Source: Sulfuriferula sp. (GTDB taxonomy: Bacteria > Pseudomonadota > Gammaproteobacteria > Burkholderiales > Sulfuriferulaceae). From it: a stretch of 64,000 bases of DNA. Positions 27,201 through 36,508 of the stretch are shown here, in pieces. Below the pieces are notes generated by a model. That model ran no database searches. It was not told the DNA's origin and was given only the letters and a program-made list of their open reading frames with translations. The position numbers and the translations under genes are program-made. The stretch is from contig JARLJL010000002.1 of the NCBI GenBank assembly GCA_031291235.1, positions 124,001 to 188,000 on the forward strand. Reading direction: 5' to 3'. How positions within the stretch are numbered: the first letter of the stretch is position 1; every line of letters begins with the position of its first letter.

Positions 27201-28484
27201 TCATAATTTGTCTGTTTCTTTCAGTATATGTATATCGCGGCGAGGGTAGGGGATTTCAATACCCGACGCCTTGAAAGCTTGCCAGATGCCGAGATACAGA
27301 TCCGAGCGCAGATTGGCCTGGCCTTCTTCAGGATCGTCTATCCACACTATCAATTCCAGATTGATGCCGCTATCGGCAAAGCCTGTAAGGAGTACGCGCG
27401 GCAGCGAATTCTCGGTTTTCAATACACGCTCATGCTGCATTGCAGTATTTTTCATGATCTCGAACGTCAGATCCAGATCGCTGGCATAGTCGACTTGTAT
27501 CGGCAGGCTCAACCTGACATCGCGCTTGGTAAACGAATGGTTGATGACGGTGGACGTCATCATGGTTTCATTGGGAATGATGATTTCGGTGCCGTCCTGC
27601 GCGCGCAGCAGGGTATAACGGGTGTTGAGCTGGCTGACTTCGCCGTAGCGGTTGTCGACAGTCACCATGTCGCCGGGACGTATGGAGCGATCCAGTAAAA
27701 TAATGAATCCGGATACGTAATTGCTGGCGATTTTCTGCAACCCTAGACCCAGACCGACGCCCAGCGCTCCGCCGAATACCGATAGCACGGTAATGTCGAT
27801 ACCGACGGCAGGCAATGCTACCAGCACGCCGATAATCAGCAGCAGGGTGCGGATGGTTTTGATGAGCGCCAGGCGCAGACTGGGGTCCATGTGGGTGACG
27901 CGCATCAGACGGGCTTCGATAAACTGGGCCAGCCATAGTGCAGCAACAATGGCAATGATGATAACCGCCAGCGCTTCTAGCAATAACAGTAGCGAAAAGT
28001 GATGATTGCCGGATTCAAACGATATGGCATCGAGTGCAAATTTGATGCGCGGCAACAGCCCGGTGACATGCAGGGTAAAACCCAGCCAGATGGTCCAGGC
28101 AATATAACGTTCCCAGATTTTAATGGTTTCACTGTTGTTGAATGCATAGCGCAACATGTAAACCAGTATGCGTACCAGTACCAGTGAACTTAACAGCGGC
28201 ACAATGATATTGAGCAGATGCACTTCATGCCATTGCTGCAGTATGCTCCGGCCGATGACGACCAGCAGCAGGACGATGAATGGCAACCCCAGACGTTTCA
28301 GCGCAGCCTGCCCCATGCGCCAGCTGGAGTCGGTCTGGGTGAGATATGGGGTGATCAGCCGCATTAGCCCCCAGCCAATGACGGCGCAGGCAATCAACAG
28401 GCCGATTTGCCAAATCAGTTCGGTTTGGTGGGATTCATTGAGCAAGTGCTCGATGAGGTTTTCAAAGGGTACGGGTTTTATCAT
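27201..28484 (-). CDS. Mechanosensitive channel of the MscS family
   Basis: The 427-residue protein has about five or six membrane segments. These are followed by the MscS pore helix and beta domain (FGGALGVGLGLGLQKIASNYVSGFIILLDRSIRPGD, then VNHSF-like INHSFTKRD). It opens under membrane tension to release solutes during hypo-osmotic shock. It is longer than E. coli MscS because of extra N-terminal helices. It overlaps the PLD gene upstream as ATGA. The 50 bases after it contain the desaturase promoter region. Confidence 0.92.
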   Translation of the reverse strand: MIKPVPFENLIEHLLNESHQTELIWQIGLLIACAVIGWGLMRLITPYLTQTDSSWRMGQAALKRLGLPFIVLLLVVIGRSILQQWHEVHLLNIIVPLLSSLVLVRILVYMLRYAFNNSETIKIWERYIAWTIWLGFTLHVTGLLPRIKFALDAISFESGNHHFSLLLLLEALAVIIIAIVAALWLAQFIEARLMRVTHMDPSLRLALIKTIRTLLLIIGVLVALPAVGIDITVLSVFGGALGVGLGLGLQKIASNYVSGFIILLDRSIRPGDMVTVDNRYGEVSQLNTRYTLLRAQDGTEIIIPNETMMTSTVINHSFTKRDVRLSLPIQVDYASDLDLTFEIMKNTAMQHERVLKTENSLPRVLLTGFADSGINLELIVWIDDPEEGQANLRSDLYLGIWQAFKASGIEIPYPRRDIHILKETDKL

Positions 28485-29032
28485 GGCAGTAAGGGCAACG
28501 AGTGTTGGCGATGGCGTTGCCAGTTGTTGCGATAAGCGTAGGCGATGTCTGGATTATCGCGCAAAATCAGTAAATTTTCAGCATTGCTGAATTGCGCTGC
28601 ATGAGTAAAATTATAGCTGCCGGTGATCACCACAGGATGGCTGTCGGCATCGATGATCATGACCTTGTTGTGCGCGCTGGCGTGCTCGTTATCCGTGTAT
28701 ACGGCTATGCCGGCAGCAGCGAGCTGACGTATCAGACTGGTCGGGATGCGTTCGGTCTGTTGCAGGTCGGCAATGACGGCGACTTCAACGCCGCGCTGGT
28801 GCGCTCCGATCAGCGCATCGGCAATGCCGAGATGAGTAAAACTATAGGCTTGCACCAGTATTTGCTTGCGGGCGTGCTTGATCGCCTGCATGATTAAACC
28901 GTCGGCATCGTCTCCGGGCGTGAAGGCAACCTGTATGGTACCGGTTGCCGGTTGGGTGCCGAAAGCCGGCTGCAGCGCCGCAGCCTGAGACGACCACAGC
29001 GCTACGATGATCAGGCATGCATTACGCCACAT
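28481..29032 (-). CDS. Secreted phospholipase D-family nuclease (Nuc-like)
   Basis: The 183-residue precursor has a signal peptide (ACLIIVALWSSQAAA) and a single HKD motif H121-N-K123-x4-D128 followed by GSYNFT. One motif per chain and this small size are typical of the Nuc endonucleases, which work as dimers in the periplasm or outside the cell. Substrate is inferred. It overlaps the rsmB-like gene by 11 bases and the MscS gene by four, so the three are co-translated. Confidence 0.87.
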   Translation of the reverse strand: MWRNACLIIVALWSSQAAALQPAFGTQPATGTIQVAFTPGDDADGLIMQAIKHARKQILVQAYSFTHLGIADALIGAHQRGVEVAVIADLQQTERIPTSLIRQLAAAGIAVYTDNEHASAHNKVMIIDADSHPVVITGSYNFTHAAQFSNAENLLILRDNPDIAYAYRNNWQRHRQHSLPLLP

Positions 29033-30362
29033 CGATTTCCGTCGCTACTGCATCGATTTCGGGTATCACCGCTTCTCGTTTGATTTTGGATTTTGCCGGC
29101 GCTGCAGCTTCGGCTTCCATGACTGCGGCAAAGAATCCGTCTGTGCCGTGATCGGCTGGGTTCAGGCGCAGATAATCGCCGGTGTCGAGATCGATTTGCT
29201 GCTGTTTCAGGATTTCTGCGGCATTTTTCAGGCTGAAACGCGGATTGTCGGCCAGAAATGCCGCAACGATGGCCTCGTTTTCTTCCGGCAGCAGGCTGCA
29301 TGTGGCATAAACCAGGCGTCCGCCGGGTTTCACCAACCGCGCTGCCGCCGCCAGTATGCTGGCCTGCTTGACAGTGAGTTCGGCGACGCTTTGCGGATTC
29401 TGGCGCAATTTCAGATCGGGATTGCGTCGCAATGTGCCCAAGCCGCTACACGGAGCGTCGACCAGCACGCGATCGATCTTGCCGGCAAGACGCTTGATGC
29501 GGCTGTCGTGTTCGCTGGTAATCAGCTGCGGCGTGATGTTGGACAGGCCGGACCGTTTCAGGCGCGGCTTGAGTTTGGCGAGGCGTTTCTCGGAAACGTC
29601 GAAGGCATACAGGCGCCCGCTGGAGTGCATCAATGCGCCGAGCAAGAGGGTTTTGCCGCCGGCGCCCGCGCAGAAATCGACTACCATTTCGCCGCGTTTC
29701 GGTGCGACCAGATAGCCTAATAATTGGCTGCCTTCATCCTGTACCTCGAAGTGACCGGCCAGAAAAGGTTTGTATTTGTTGAGTGCGGGTTTGTCGGCGA
29801 GGCGCACGCCCACCGGCGAATAGGGCGTCGCGTTAGCCGTCATGCCTGCCGCGTTGAGAGTTGCCAGCAGTTCGTCGCGTTTGGCAAGCACCGTGTTGAC
29901 GCGCAGATCGAGCGGCGCAGCGCGGCGCAATGCCGTTGTCAGTCGGGTTGCATCGGCTTCGCCGAATGTTGCTAATAACCGTTCTGCCAGCCAGTCCGGT
30001 ACGTCCCATTGTACTGCCAACGGTTGCGCTGCCAGATCGAATGCCTTGATCGCAGGCACCTGATCGAGCTCCGGTCCGCGCAGATAGGGTTCGAGCTGAC
30101 GCATGTTCATGCCTTGAATGCGTGCCAGCCAGGCGATCGCCAGCAAGCGCGGGGTCGGTTTGCCGCAAGCGACATCGAGTGAGCGCAGATTGCGCAGCAC
30201 GCCGAATACCAGTTCGGCAATGAAAGCGCGATCCTTGGCGCCCAATGCCGGATTCTCACGAAAGAAACGGCTTAGTAAAACATCGGCGGGCGCTTCCAGC
30301 GGGAGTACGGAACGTAGCGCAATGATCGCTGTTTCTAATGGTAGTGGTGTGTGATGGGTCAT
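29022..30362 (-). CDS. RsmB/NOP-family RNA 5-methylcytosine methyltransferase
   Basis: The 446-residue protein has an N-terminal NusB-like RNA-binding region (RFFRENPALGAKDRAFIAELVFGVLR) and a Rossmann methyltransferase domain with VDFCAGAGGKTLLLG. It carries the two motif cysteines in VDAPCSGLGT and YATCSLLPEENE. These features identify m5C methyltransferases that act on 16S rRNA or tRNA. I leave the symbol open because RsmB paralogues exist. It is first in a coupled run with the PLD nuclease and MscS. Confidence 0.9.
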   Translation of the reverse strand: MTHHTPLPLETAIIALRSVLPLEAPADVLLSRFFRENPALGAKDRAFIAELVFGVLRNLRSLDVACGKPTPRLLAIAWLARIQGMNMRQLEPYLRGPELDQVPAIKAFDLAAQPLAVQWDVPDWLAERLLATFGEADATRLTTALRRAAPLDLRVNTVLAKRDELLATLNAAGMTANATPYSPVGVRLADKPALNKYKPFLAGHFEVQDEGSQLLGYLVAPKRGEMVVDFCAGAGGKTLLLGALMHSSGRLYAFDVSEKRLAKLKPRLKRSGLSNITPQLITSEHDSRIKRLAGKIDRVLVDAPCSGLGTLRRNPDLKLRQNPQSVAELTVKQASILAAAARLVKPGGRLVYATCSLLPEENEAIVAAFLADNPRFSLKNAAEILKQQQIDLDTGDYLRLNPADHGTDGFFAAVMEAEAAAPAKSKIKREAVIPEIDAVATEIDVA

Positions 30363-30450
30363 GGTTGTGTGGATGCAGTTGGTTTTATATTAAGTTTAGT
30401 CGATGCAAACAACCAAGCCAAATTGAGTGTAAGCGTTATGTAAGTTTGGT

Positions 30451-30479
30451 TTGCCGTGTCGATACAAATAAGAGATAAT
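30451..30479 (+). promoter_or_regulatory. Candidate promoter of the SulP-carbonic anhydrase operon
   Basis: TTGCCG (30451-30456), 17 bases, GATAAT (30474-30479). It would start transcription near 30486, which rules out the upstream GTG (30456) and supports the TTG start at 30531. Confidence 0.5.
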
Positions 30480-30530
30480 CGAGCGGATTTACATTTGAAT
30501 TCAGTACTTAATTTATCGTTTGAGGTTGCC

Positions 30531-32315
30531 TTGAAAAATATTCCCGCCTGTCCGCTTTGGCTTTACAAAGTCTTGCCCTTTTTGCGTTGGTGGCCGATGG
30601 TCGATAAAGCCGCGACGAAAGCCGATCTGATAGCCGGATTGACTGGCGCCATGATCGTGCTGCCGCAAGGCGTAGCCTTTGCCACCATTGCAGGGCTGCC
30701 GCCGGAATACGGTTTGTATGCGGCTATGGTACCAGCAATCATGGGTGCCATGTTCGGCTCGTCATGGCATTTGGTATCGGGTCCGACGACCGCGATTTCC
30801 ATCGCCGTATTCGCTTCTGTCAGCCCGTTTGCGGAACCGGGTTCAGCGCATTATATCAGCCTGGTGCTGACCCTGACTTTCCTTGCCGGCTTTTTTCAGC
30901 TGCTGATGGGGTTGGCGCGCATGGGCGCACTGGTGAATTTCATTTCCCATACTGTCGTTATCGGTTTTACCGCCGGTGCTGCGGTATTGATTGCCGGTAG
31001 CCAGATCAAGCATTTCTTGGGTTTGCAGATGGCGCGCGGTTTGCCGTTTTATGAAATTCTGGAGCAGGTATACCTGCAATTCGATAAAATCAATCCGTAT
31101 GTTACGGCAGTCGGTGCCGTTACACTGGTATCTGGCATCGTGCTGAAAAAAATCATGCCCAAGATGTACATGATACTGGCGATGGTGATCGGCAGCGTAA
31201 CGGCCCTTATTGTGAACAGTATGGCGGGCGGACCGGATATTACGCATATCAAGACGGTGGGCGCTCTGGCGGCGCATTTGCCGCCGCTGACGCATCCGGA
31301 TCTGTCGTTGACGGCGATTCAGCAAGTGTTGTTTCCATCCCTGATTGTGACCATGCTGGCATTAACCGAGGCCGTTTCCATTTCGCGTGCCATTGCAGTG
31401 AAATCGGAACAGCGCATCGATGGCAATCAGGAATTTATCGGTCAGGGACTGTCCAATATTTTCGGCAGTTTCTTCTCCAGCTATCCGTCCAGCGGTTCTT
31501 TTAACCGCAGTGGCGTCAACTATGCGGCGGGCGCCAAAACCCCGCTCGCTGCCGTGTATTCGTCGGTGTTTTTGGTAGTGATTCTGATGCTGGTGGCTTC
31601 GCTGGCGGCGTATCTGCCGACGGCGGCAATGGCGGGGATACTGTTTCTGGTCGCTTACGGTTTGATCGATTTTCATCATATTTATTCGATACTGCATACC
31701 AGCAAACAGGAAACCGCCATATTGGCAGTGACTCTGTTCGGTACACTGATCGATTTGGAAAAAGGCATATTTTTCGGTATCATTTTGTCCTTGATGCTGT
31801 ATTTGTATCGTACTTCCCGTCCTGCCGTGGTTGCTGTCGTGCCGGATACGGCGCCGGACAGTTATCATTATGTGCCGGTAGATAACAGGCCGGAATGTCC
31901 GCAATTGAAAATTTTGCGTATGCAGGGTTCGGTTTTTTTCGGTGCGGTCAATCACGTACAGCAGACTTTACAGGATGTGGATGAGTCCAATCCGACGCAG
32001 AAACATGTATTGCTGGCATCGAGCGGGATGAATTTTATCGATATCGCCGGTGCCGAAATGCTGGTGCAGGAAGCCCGCCGGCGCAAGAAGATAGGCGGCG
32101 GCCTGTACTTTTATCGCATGCAGAAGAATGTCCAGGATTTGCTGGTCAAAGGGCATTACATGGATGAAATTGGCGAGCAGAATCTGTTTCTTGCCAAGAC
32201 GCGTCCGATCGATACAATCTATCCAAAACTGGACAGTGAAATTTGTCGCAATTGTCAGGCGCGTATTTTTGCGCCATGCCATATTGCGCTACCTAATGGT
32301 GAGCCCCGCACATGA
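30531..32315 (+). CDS. SulP-family anion transporter with STAS domain (first copy)
   Basis: From the TTG at 30531 (GAGG five bases upstream) the protein has 594 residues. The membrane domain has the SulP/SLC26 motif PPEYGLYAAMVPAIMGAMFGSS and a long run of helices. A cytoplasmic STAS domain covers about residues 455-555. An unusual tail bears C-x2-C...C (ICRNC, FAPC). Family members carry sulfate, bicarbonate or other anions. Direct coupling (ATGA overlap) to a carbonic anhydrase gene points to bicarbonate; sulfate is the alternative. The longer frame starting GTG at 30456 overlaps the best promoter. Confidence 0.9.
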   Translation: MKNIPACPLWLYKVLPFLRWWPMVDKAATKADLIAGLTGAMIVLPQGVAFATIAGLPPEYGLYAAMVPAIMGAMFGSSWHLVSGPTTAISIAVFASVSPFAEPGSAHYISLVLTLTFLAGFFQLLMGLARMGALVNFISHTVVIGFTAGAAVLIAGSQIKHFLGLQMARGLPFYEILEQVYLQFDKINPYVTAVGAVTLVSGIVLKKIMPKMYMILAMVIGSVTALIVNSMAGGPDITHIKTVGALAAHLPPLTHPDLSLTAIQQVLFPSLIVTMLALTEAVSISRAIAVKSEQRIDGNQEFIGQGLSNIFGSFFSSYPSSGSFNRSGVNYAAGAKTPLAAVYSSVFLVVILMLVASLAAYLPTAAMAGILFLVAYGLIDFHHIYSILHTSKQETAILAVTLFGTLIDLEKGIFFGIILSLMLYLYRTSRPAVVAVVPDTAPDSYHYVPVDNRPECPQLKILRMQGSVFFGAVNHVQQTLQDVDESNPTQKHVLLASSGMNFIDIAGAEMLVQEARRRKKIGGGLYFYRMQKNVQDLLVKGHYMDEIGEQNLFLAKTRPIDTIYPKLDSEICRNCQARIFAPCHIALPNGEPRT

Positions 32316-32872
32316 TACGTAAAAACCCCAGTGGCGATTTGCCGGTGATTCATGAATCAGCCTTTGTAGATCCTACCGCCATAATTTGCGGCAAGGTATT
32401 CGTAGGCGAGAATGTGTTTATCGGGCCATATGCCGTAATTCGTGCCGATGAGGTAGATGACAAAGGTGAAATGGAGCCGATCATCATCGGAGCCAATTCC
32501 AATATTCAGGACGGGGTGGTCATCCATTCCAAATCCGGCGCTCGCGTACAGATAGGCGAGCATACCTCAATTGCACATCGTTCCATCGTGCATGGACCTT
32601 GCGTGGTCGGTGATCATGTTTTTATCGGGTTTAACTCGGTACTGTTCAATTGCGTGGTCGGCAAACGTTGCGTGGTGCGGCATAACTCCGTGGTGGAAGC
32701 GTGCGAATTGCCCGACGGCTTCCATATTCCGTCGACTACCAATATCCATGCAGACTCGGATCTGACGCTGGTGAAACAGGTCGGCTTCAGCGAGAAGGAT
32801 TTTTCCGAGGATGTGGCGCAAACCAACATCAATCTGGTCAAGGGTTACAAGAAGTTGCAGAACGAATTCTGA
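32312..32872 (+). CDS. Gamma-class carbonic anhydrase, Cam/CamH type
   Basis: The 186-residue left-handed beta-helix protein keeps the active-site residues of the Methanosarcina enzyme Cam: R44 and E47 (IRADE), Q66 (IQDG), and zinc/iron ligands H72, H89 and H94 (VIH, IAHRSIVHG). The C-terminal part (PDGFHIPS..., NINLVKGYK) also follows Cam rather than the shorter YrdA type. The acidic loop of Cam after the first His is missing, as in CamH forms. It interconverts CO2 and bicarbonate. It overlaps the SulP gene by four bases, so it very likely handles the bicarbonate that carrier imports. Confidence 0.88.
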   Translation: MIRKNPSGDLPVIHESAFVDPTAIICGKVFVGENVFIGPYAVIRADEVDDKGEMEPIIIGANSNIQDGVVIHSKSGARVQIGEHTSIAHRSIVHGPCVVGDHVFIGFNSVLFNCVVGKRCVVRHNSVVEACELPDGFHIPSTTNIHADSDLTLVKQVGFSEKDFSEDVAQTNINLVKGYKKLQNEF

Positions 32873-32894
32873 TTTGTTAATCTGAATAGTGTTT

Positions 32895-32954
32895 TCGGGA
32901 ATATGGTCTTTCCCGATGGACAGCCGCCTCATTCATTGTGAATTTGGCGGCTGT
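32895..32954 (+). terminator. Two tandem hairpins between carbonic anhydrase and second SulP gene
   Basis: TCGGGA/TCCCGA (32895-32916) and ACAGCCGCC/GGCGGCTGT (32920-32954), the second followed by TTGCATTTG. It could terminate or attenuate transcription into the second SulP gene. The T-run is poor. Confidence 0.5.
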
Positions 32955-32989
32955 TTGCATTTGCTGATGTCCCTGATCCCGGAGAGCAT

Positions 32990-34609
32990 ATGATAGCCTT
33001 ACTGGAAGCGAAGCGTGCCGGCCTGTTTAATCGGCGTGATCTGTTCGGCAATATAATGTCGGGCGTTATCGTCGGTATCGTGGCATTACCGCTGGCGATG
33101 GCGTTCGCGATTGCCAGCGGCGCCAAACCCGAGCAGGGGCTGTATACCGCTATCGTTGCCGGATTCTTTGCCGCCGTGCTGGGCGGTAGCCGGGTGCAGA
33201 TCTCAGGCCCTACTGGTGCATTTATCGTGATATTGGCGGCGATCACCGCCAAACACGGTTTTGACGGCTTGCAGATTGCAACGCTGATGGCCGGAATCAT
33301 GTTGATGGTGATGGGGTTCAGCAAGCTCGGCACCATTATTCGTTTCATTCCGATGCCGGTGATTACGGGATTTACCGCAGGTATTGCGGTGTTGATCTGG
33401 GTAGGCGAATGGAAGGACTTTTTCGGTTTGCATCCGGCGGCAAGCGGTGCGCATTTCCACCAGAAACTCATGAGTTTGCTGGCGGCATTGCCCGACTTGC
33501 ATCCTGCAACGACCATGCTGGCAGTGCTGGGCCTGATTATCTGCATCGTTGCGCCAAAATTCGTCAAGCGTGTACCCGCTCCCCTGATTGCCATGGTGGT
33601 TGTGACCCTGGTTCAGTATTACGCCGGATTCGACGGCGTCGCCACGCTAGGTTCTGCATTTGGCGGTATTCCCGACAGTTTGCCGTCGTTTCATGTGCCC
33701 GATATCACATTTTCCCGCATCGTCGAACTGATCGGTCCGGCCTTTACTATCGCTTTGCTGGGTGCGATAGAGTCGTTGCTGTCGGCGGTGGTGGCCGACG
33801 GCATGACCGGCACGCGTCACGACTCCAATCAGGAGCTGATCGGGCAGGGCGCCGCCAATATACTGTCGCCGCTATTCGGCGGGTTTGCCGCAACCGGTGC
33901 CATTGCGCGTACGGCAACCAATATCCGCAATGGCGGCAATAGCCCGTTAGCAGGTGTGATTCATGCGCTTACGCTGGTGCTGATCGTGCTGGTTTTCGCG
34001 CCATGGGCGGCCTATATCCCGCTGGCCGCACTGGCTGCGATCTTGTTTGTCGTGTCGTGGAATATGAGCGAGCTGCATCATTTCTGGGACATCCTGACGC
34101 ATGCGCCCAAAAACGACCGGGTATTGCTGCTGATCACGTTCCTGCTAACGGTGTTTACCGATCTGGTGATTGCTGTGAACGTAGGGGTGCTGCTGGCAGC
34201 CTTGCTGTTCATGAAACAGATGACTGAGTCGGTGAAGATTACCGGCGACAGCGAGGCTGATCTGGCGGAGTTCTGCCCGGTAGGGCTGCCGAAAGGCGTG
34301 CAGATATATTCTATCGACGGGCCGTTTTTCTTCGGTGCAGCGGAGAGTTTTGAGCGCACCCTGGCGAGCCTGAACGCCGATGTGCAGGTGCTGATCGTGC
34401 GTCTGGGGCGTGTGCCGTTTATCGATGCGACAGGCATACACTCCTTGAAGGCGACCATCAAACTGTTCCAGAAACGCGGCGCGCGCGTAATCGTGTGCGA
34501 AGCGAATGAACGGGTACAGAAAAAATTGAATTTGGCCGGCGTCGATGTCATGCTTGGCTTGGAAAACTGGCAACCCGATCTGGTTAGCGCATTGCAATCG
34601 CTTGCCTGA
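32990..34609 (+). CDS. SulP-family anion transporter, BicA/DauA-like (second copy)
   Basis: The 539-residue protein has the membrane core of SulP carriers (VALPLAMAFAIASGAKPEQGLYTA, QISGPTGAFIVI, GAIESLLSAVVADGMTG, HDSNQELIGQG) and a STAS domain from about residue 435. The overall length and the SVVADxxT and HxSNxELxGQGxxN segments resemble cyanobacterial BicA and the chemoautotroph SulP carriers, which import bicarbonate with Na+. GGAG precedes the ATG. It lies 117 bases after the carbonic anhydrase. Its substrate could also be C4-dicarboxylate or sulfate, as in DauA. Confidence 0.9.
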   Translation: MIALLEAKRAGLFNRRDLFGNIMSGVIVGIVALPLAMAFAIASGAKPEQGLYTAIVAGFFAAVLGGSRVQISGPTGAFIVILAAITAKHGFDGLQIATLMAGIMLMVMGFSKLGTIIRFIPMPVITGFTAGIAVLIWVGEWKDFFGLHPAASGAHFHQKLMSLLAALPDLHPATTMLAVLGLIICIVAPKFVKRVPAPLIAMVVVTLVQYYAGFDGVATLGSAFGGIPDSLPSFHVPDITFSRIVELIGPAFTIALLGAIESLLSAVVADGMTGTRHDSNQELIGQGAANILSPLFGGFAATGAIARTATNIRNGGNSPLAGVIHALTLVLIVLVFAPWAAYIPLAALAAILFVVSWNMSELHHFWDILTHAPKNDRVLLLITFLLTVFTDLVIAVNVGVLLAALLFMKQMTESVKITGDSEADLAEFCPVGLPKGVQIYSIDGPFFFGAAESFERTLASLNADVQVLIVRLGRVPFIDATGIHSLKATIKLFQKRGARVIVCEANERVQKKLNLAGVDVMLGLENWQPDLVSALQSLA

Positions 34610-34621
34610 GCCGGGTTGGCA

Positions 34622-35812
34622 TTAACGGCCCGGCAAGTTATCCGGATGCCAGCCGAGCAGGAGGAACAGGCTGACGTAGCCCAATACGTATCCCACCGGT
34701 ACAAACCAGCCCTGTTTCAGCCATAAAGCGGTATTTCGGGCTTCCGGGAAGTGGCTGGAGATAGCGACGCCGGCGGAGGAGCCGAACCAGATCATGGAGC
34801 CGCCGTAGCCGACGGCAAAGGCAAGCAGGCCCCAATCGTAACCGTTTTGCGTCAGGGCCAGGGCCGTCAGCGGGATATTGTCGAATACCGCGCTGATAAA
34901 GCCCAATCCCATCGTGGTGTGCCAGCTGGCGGCAGGCAATGCCGCTACCGGCATGAGCGATGCCGCCAATACCAGTGCAATCAGAAATATCGCGCCGGCG
35001 AACGCGTTGCGCGCTTCGCGCCAGGGGATGGGGTGAAACCATGCGCCTATCAATATGGCCAGCCATGCCCCCGCTGCCGGGAAATTCAGCAAAACGTTGC
35101 TGGCTGCCGCACCGGCTATAATCAGCGCAACGGTAACAAGGCGAGTAACGATTACGGTGCCGACAATGCCCGATTCGATATTGTTGATTGCGCCGCTGAC
35201 AGGCGGGTCTTTGCGAATAGGCTGGTAGCGCTGCTGCGCACGGCTGGCGAAAATGCCGACTACGGTCATGGCGACTGCGGAAGCGATAAATGCATGGGTT
35301 ACGTGCAATGCGGGTACGCCGGCGATCCACATCATGGTTGTGGTGGTGTCGCCGACGACGGAACCGGCGCCGCCGGCATTGCTGGCCGCAACAATAGCTG
35401 CCAGATAACCCACGCTGACGCGCCCGGCATAGACATGGCGTGCGACCACGCCGCCCAGTATGGCGGCGGCGATGTTGTCGAGAAAGCTGGAAATGACTGC
35501 GATTGCGATGAGCAGGACCCAGCCGCCTTTCCAGTCGTCCGGCAGGTATCGCGGCATCAGGTCAGGCAGGCCGGATTCTTCGAAATGCTTGGCGAGGATC
35601 GCAAAACCGAGCAGTAAGCCGAATAAATTCAGAATGAGCGGCGCTTCATGGGCGAAATGTGGAACGAGTGCGAAATGCTGCGACCATAGTTTATAGACGA
35701 CGATGCCGAACAGCCCGGCCAGCGCGATTTGCAGATTGCGTTCGTGCCAGACGGCAACACCCAGCAGAGTGGCTGCAAATAGCAGGAATTCGACAGGAAT
35801 ATTAAACAGCAT
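34622..35812 (-). CDS. NhaD-type Na+/H+ antiporter-like transporter
   Basis: The 396-residue protein has about ten to eleven membrane segments with the repeated ion-transporter motifs ISSFLDNIAAAILGG and SAVFDNIPLTALAL, plus GSVVGDTTTTMMWIAG. These match NhaD antiporters of the arsenite/citrate permease superfamily. It would export Na+ in exchange for H+. It is last in the run thiS-thiG-trmB-this gene (its start abuts the trmB stop) and converges on the second SulP gene, 12 bases away. Ion specificity is inferred. Confidence 0.8.
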   Translation of the reverse strand: MLFNIPVEFLLFAATLLGVAVWHERNLQIALAGLFGIVVYKLWSQHFALVPHFAHEAPLILNLFGLLLGFAILAKHFEESGLPDLMPRYLPDDWKGGWVLLIAIAVISSFLDNIAAAILGGVVARHVYAGRVSVGYLAAIVAASNAGGAGSVVGDTTTTMMWIAGVPALHVTHAFIASAVAMTVVGIFASRAQQRYQPIRKDPPVSGAINNIESGIVGTVIVTRLVTVALIIAGAAASNVLLNFPAAGAWLAILIGAWFHPIPWREARNAFAGAIFLIALVLAASLMPVAALPAASWHTTMGLGFISAVFDNIPLTALALTQNGYDWGLLAFAVGYGGSMIWFGSSAGVAISSHFPEARNTALWLKQGWFVPVGYVLGYVSLFLLLGWHPDNLPGR

Positions 35813-36508
35813 TTATACGACTTTTTTGAATACGATGTCCCAGACGCCATGCCCGAGGCGGATACCGCGTTGCTCGAATTTGGTTAACGGGCGGTAATTC
35901 GGCCGCGGCGCGTAATCTGTTGCCGTGTTGGCAAGTGCAGGCTGTTCCGATAAAACTTGCAGAATTTGCGTGGCGTAGTCTTCCCAATCGGTAGCGCAGT
36001 GCAGGTAGCCATGAGGGGCCAGCTTGCGGACGATAAGCGCGACAAATTCGGGCTTGATCAGGCGGCGCTTATGGTGGCGCTTTTTGTGCCAGGGGTCCGG
36101 AAAGAAAATATGCACGCCGGCCAGGCTGCTGTCCGCAATCATGTTGTTCAGCACTTCGACCGCGTCGTGTTGCACGATGCGCAGATTGGTGAGGCCGCGC
36201 TGCTCGATCTGATTGAGCAGGCTGCCGACGCCGGGGCCATGTACTTCGATGCCCAGATAGTCGTTTTCCGGATGGGCAGCGGCGATGGTGGCAGTCGCAT
36301 CGCCCATGCCGAAGCCGATTTCCAGTATTTTCGGTGCAGTGCGGCCGAAAGTTGCGGTTAAATCCAGTGCTTGTGCAGCGTAGGGAATGCCATATACTGT
36401 TTGCAGTTGATCATGCGCGCGTTGCTGTGCGACCGACATGCGCCCCTGACGCAGTACAAAGCTGCGGATGGGGCGGCCGACCGGGCTGGGCTTGTCCGAA
36501 TCCGGCAT
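35813..36508 (-). CDS. trmB: tRNA (guanine-N7)-methyltransferase TrmB
   Basis: The 231-residue enzyme has a SAM-binding [18 protein letters not shown], the TrmB motif [19 protein letters not shown], and TKFEQRG near the C-terminus. It methylates G46 in the tRNA variable loop. The start codon follows the thiG stop directly with no gap. Confidence 0.97.
   Translation of the reverse strand: MPDSDKPSPVGRPIRSFVLRQGRMSVAQQRAHDQLQTVYGIPYAAQALDLTATFGRTAPKILEIGFGMGDATATIAAAHPENDYLGIEVHGPGVGSLLNQIEQRGLTNLRIVQHDAVEVLNNMIADSSLAGVHIFFPDPWHKKRHHKRRLIKPEFVALIVRKLAPHGYLHCATDWEDYATQILQVLSEQPALANTATDYAPRPNYRPLTKFEQRGIRLGHGVWDIVFKKVV

Noticed and set aside
30456-30530. GTG start 25 codons upstream for the first SulP
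   Set aside because: It falls inside the best promoter; the TTG at 30531 has GAGG at good spacing.
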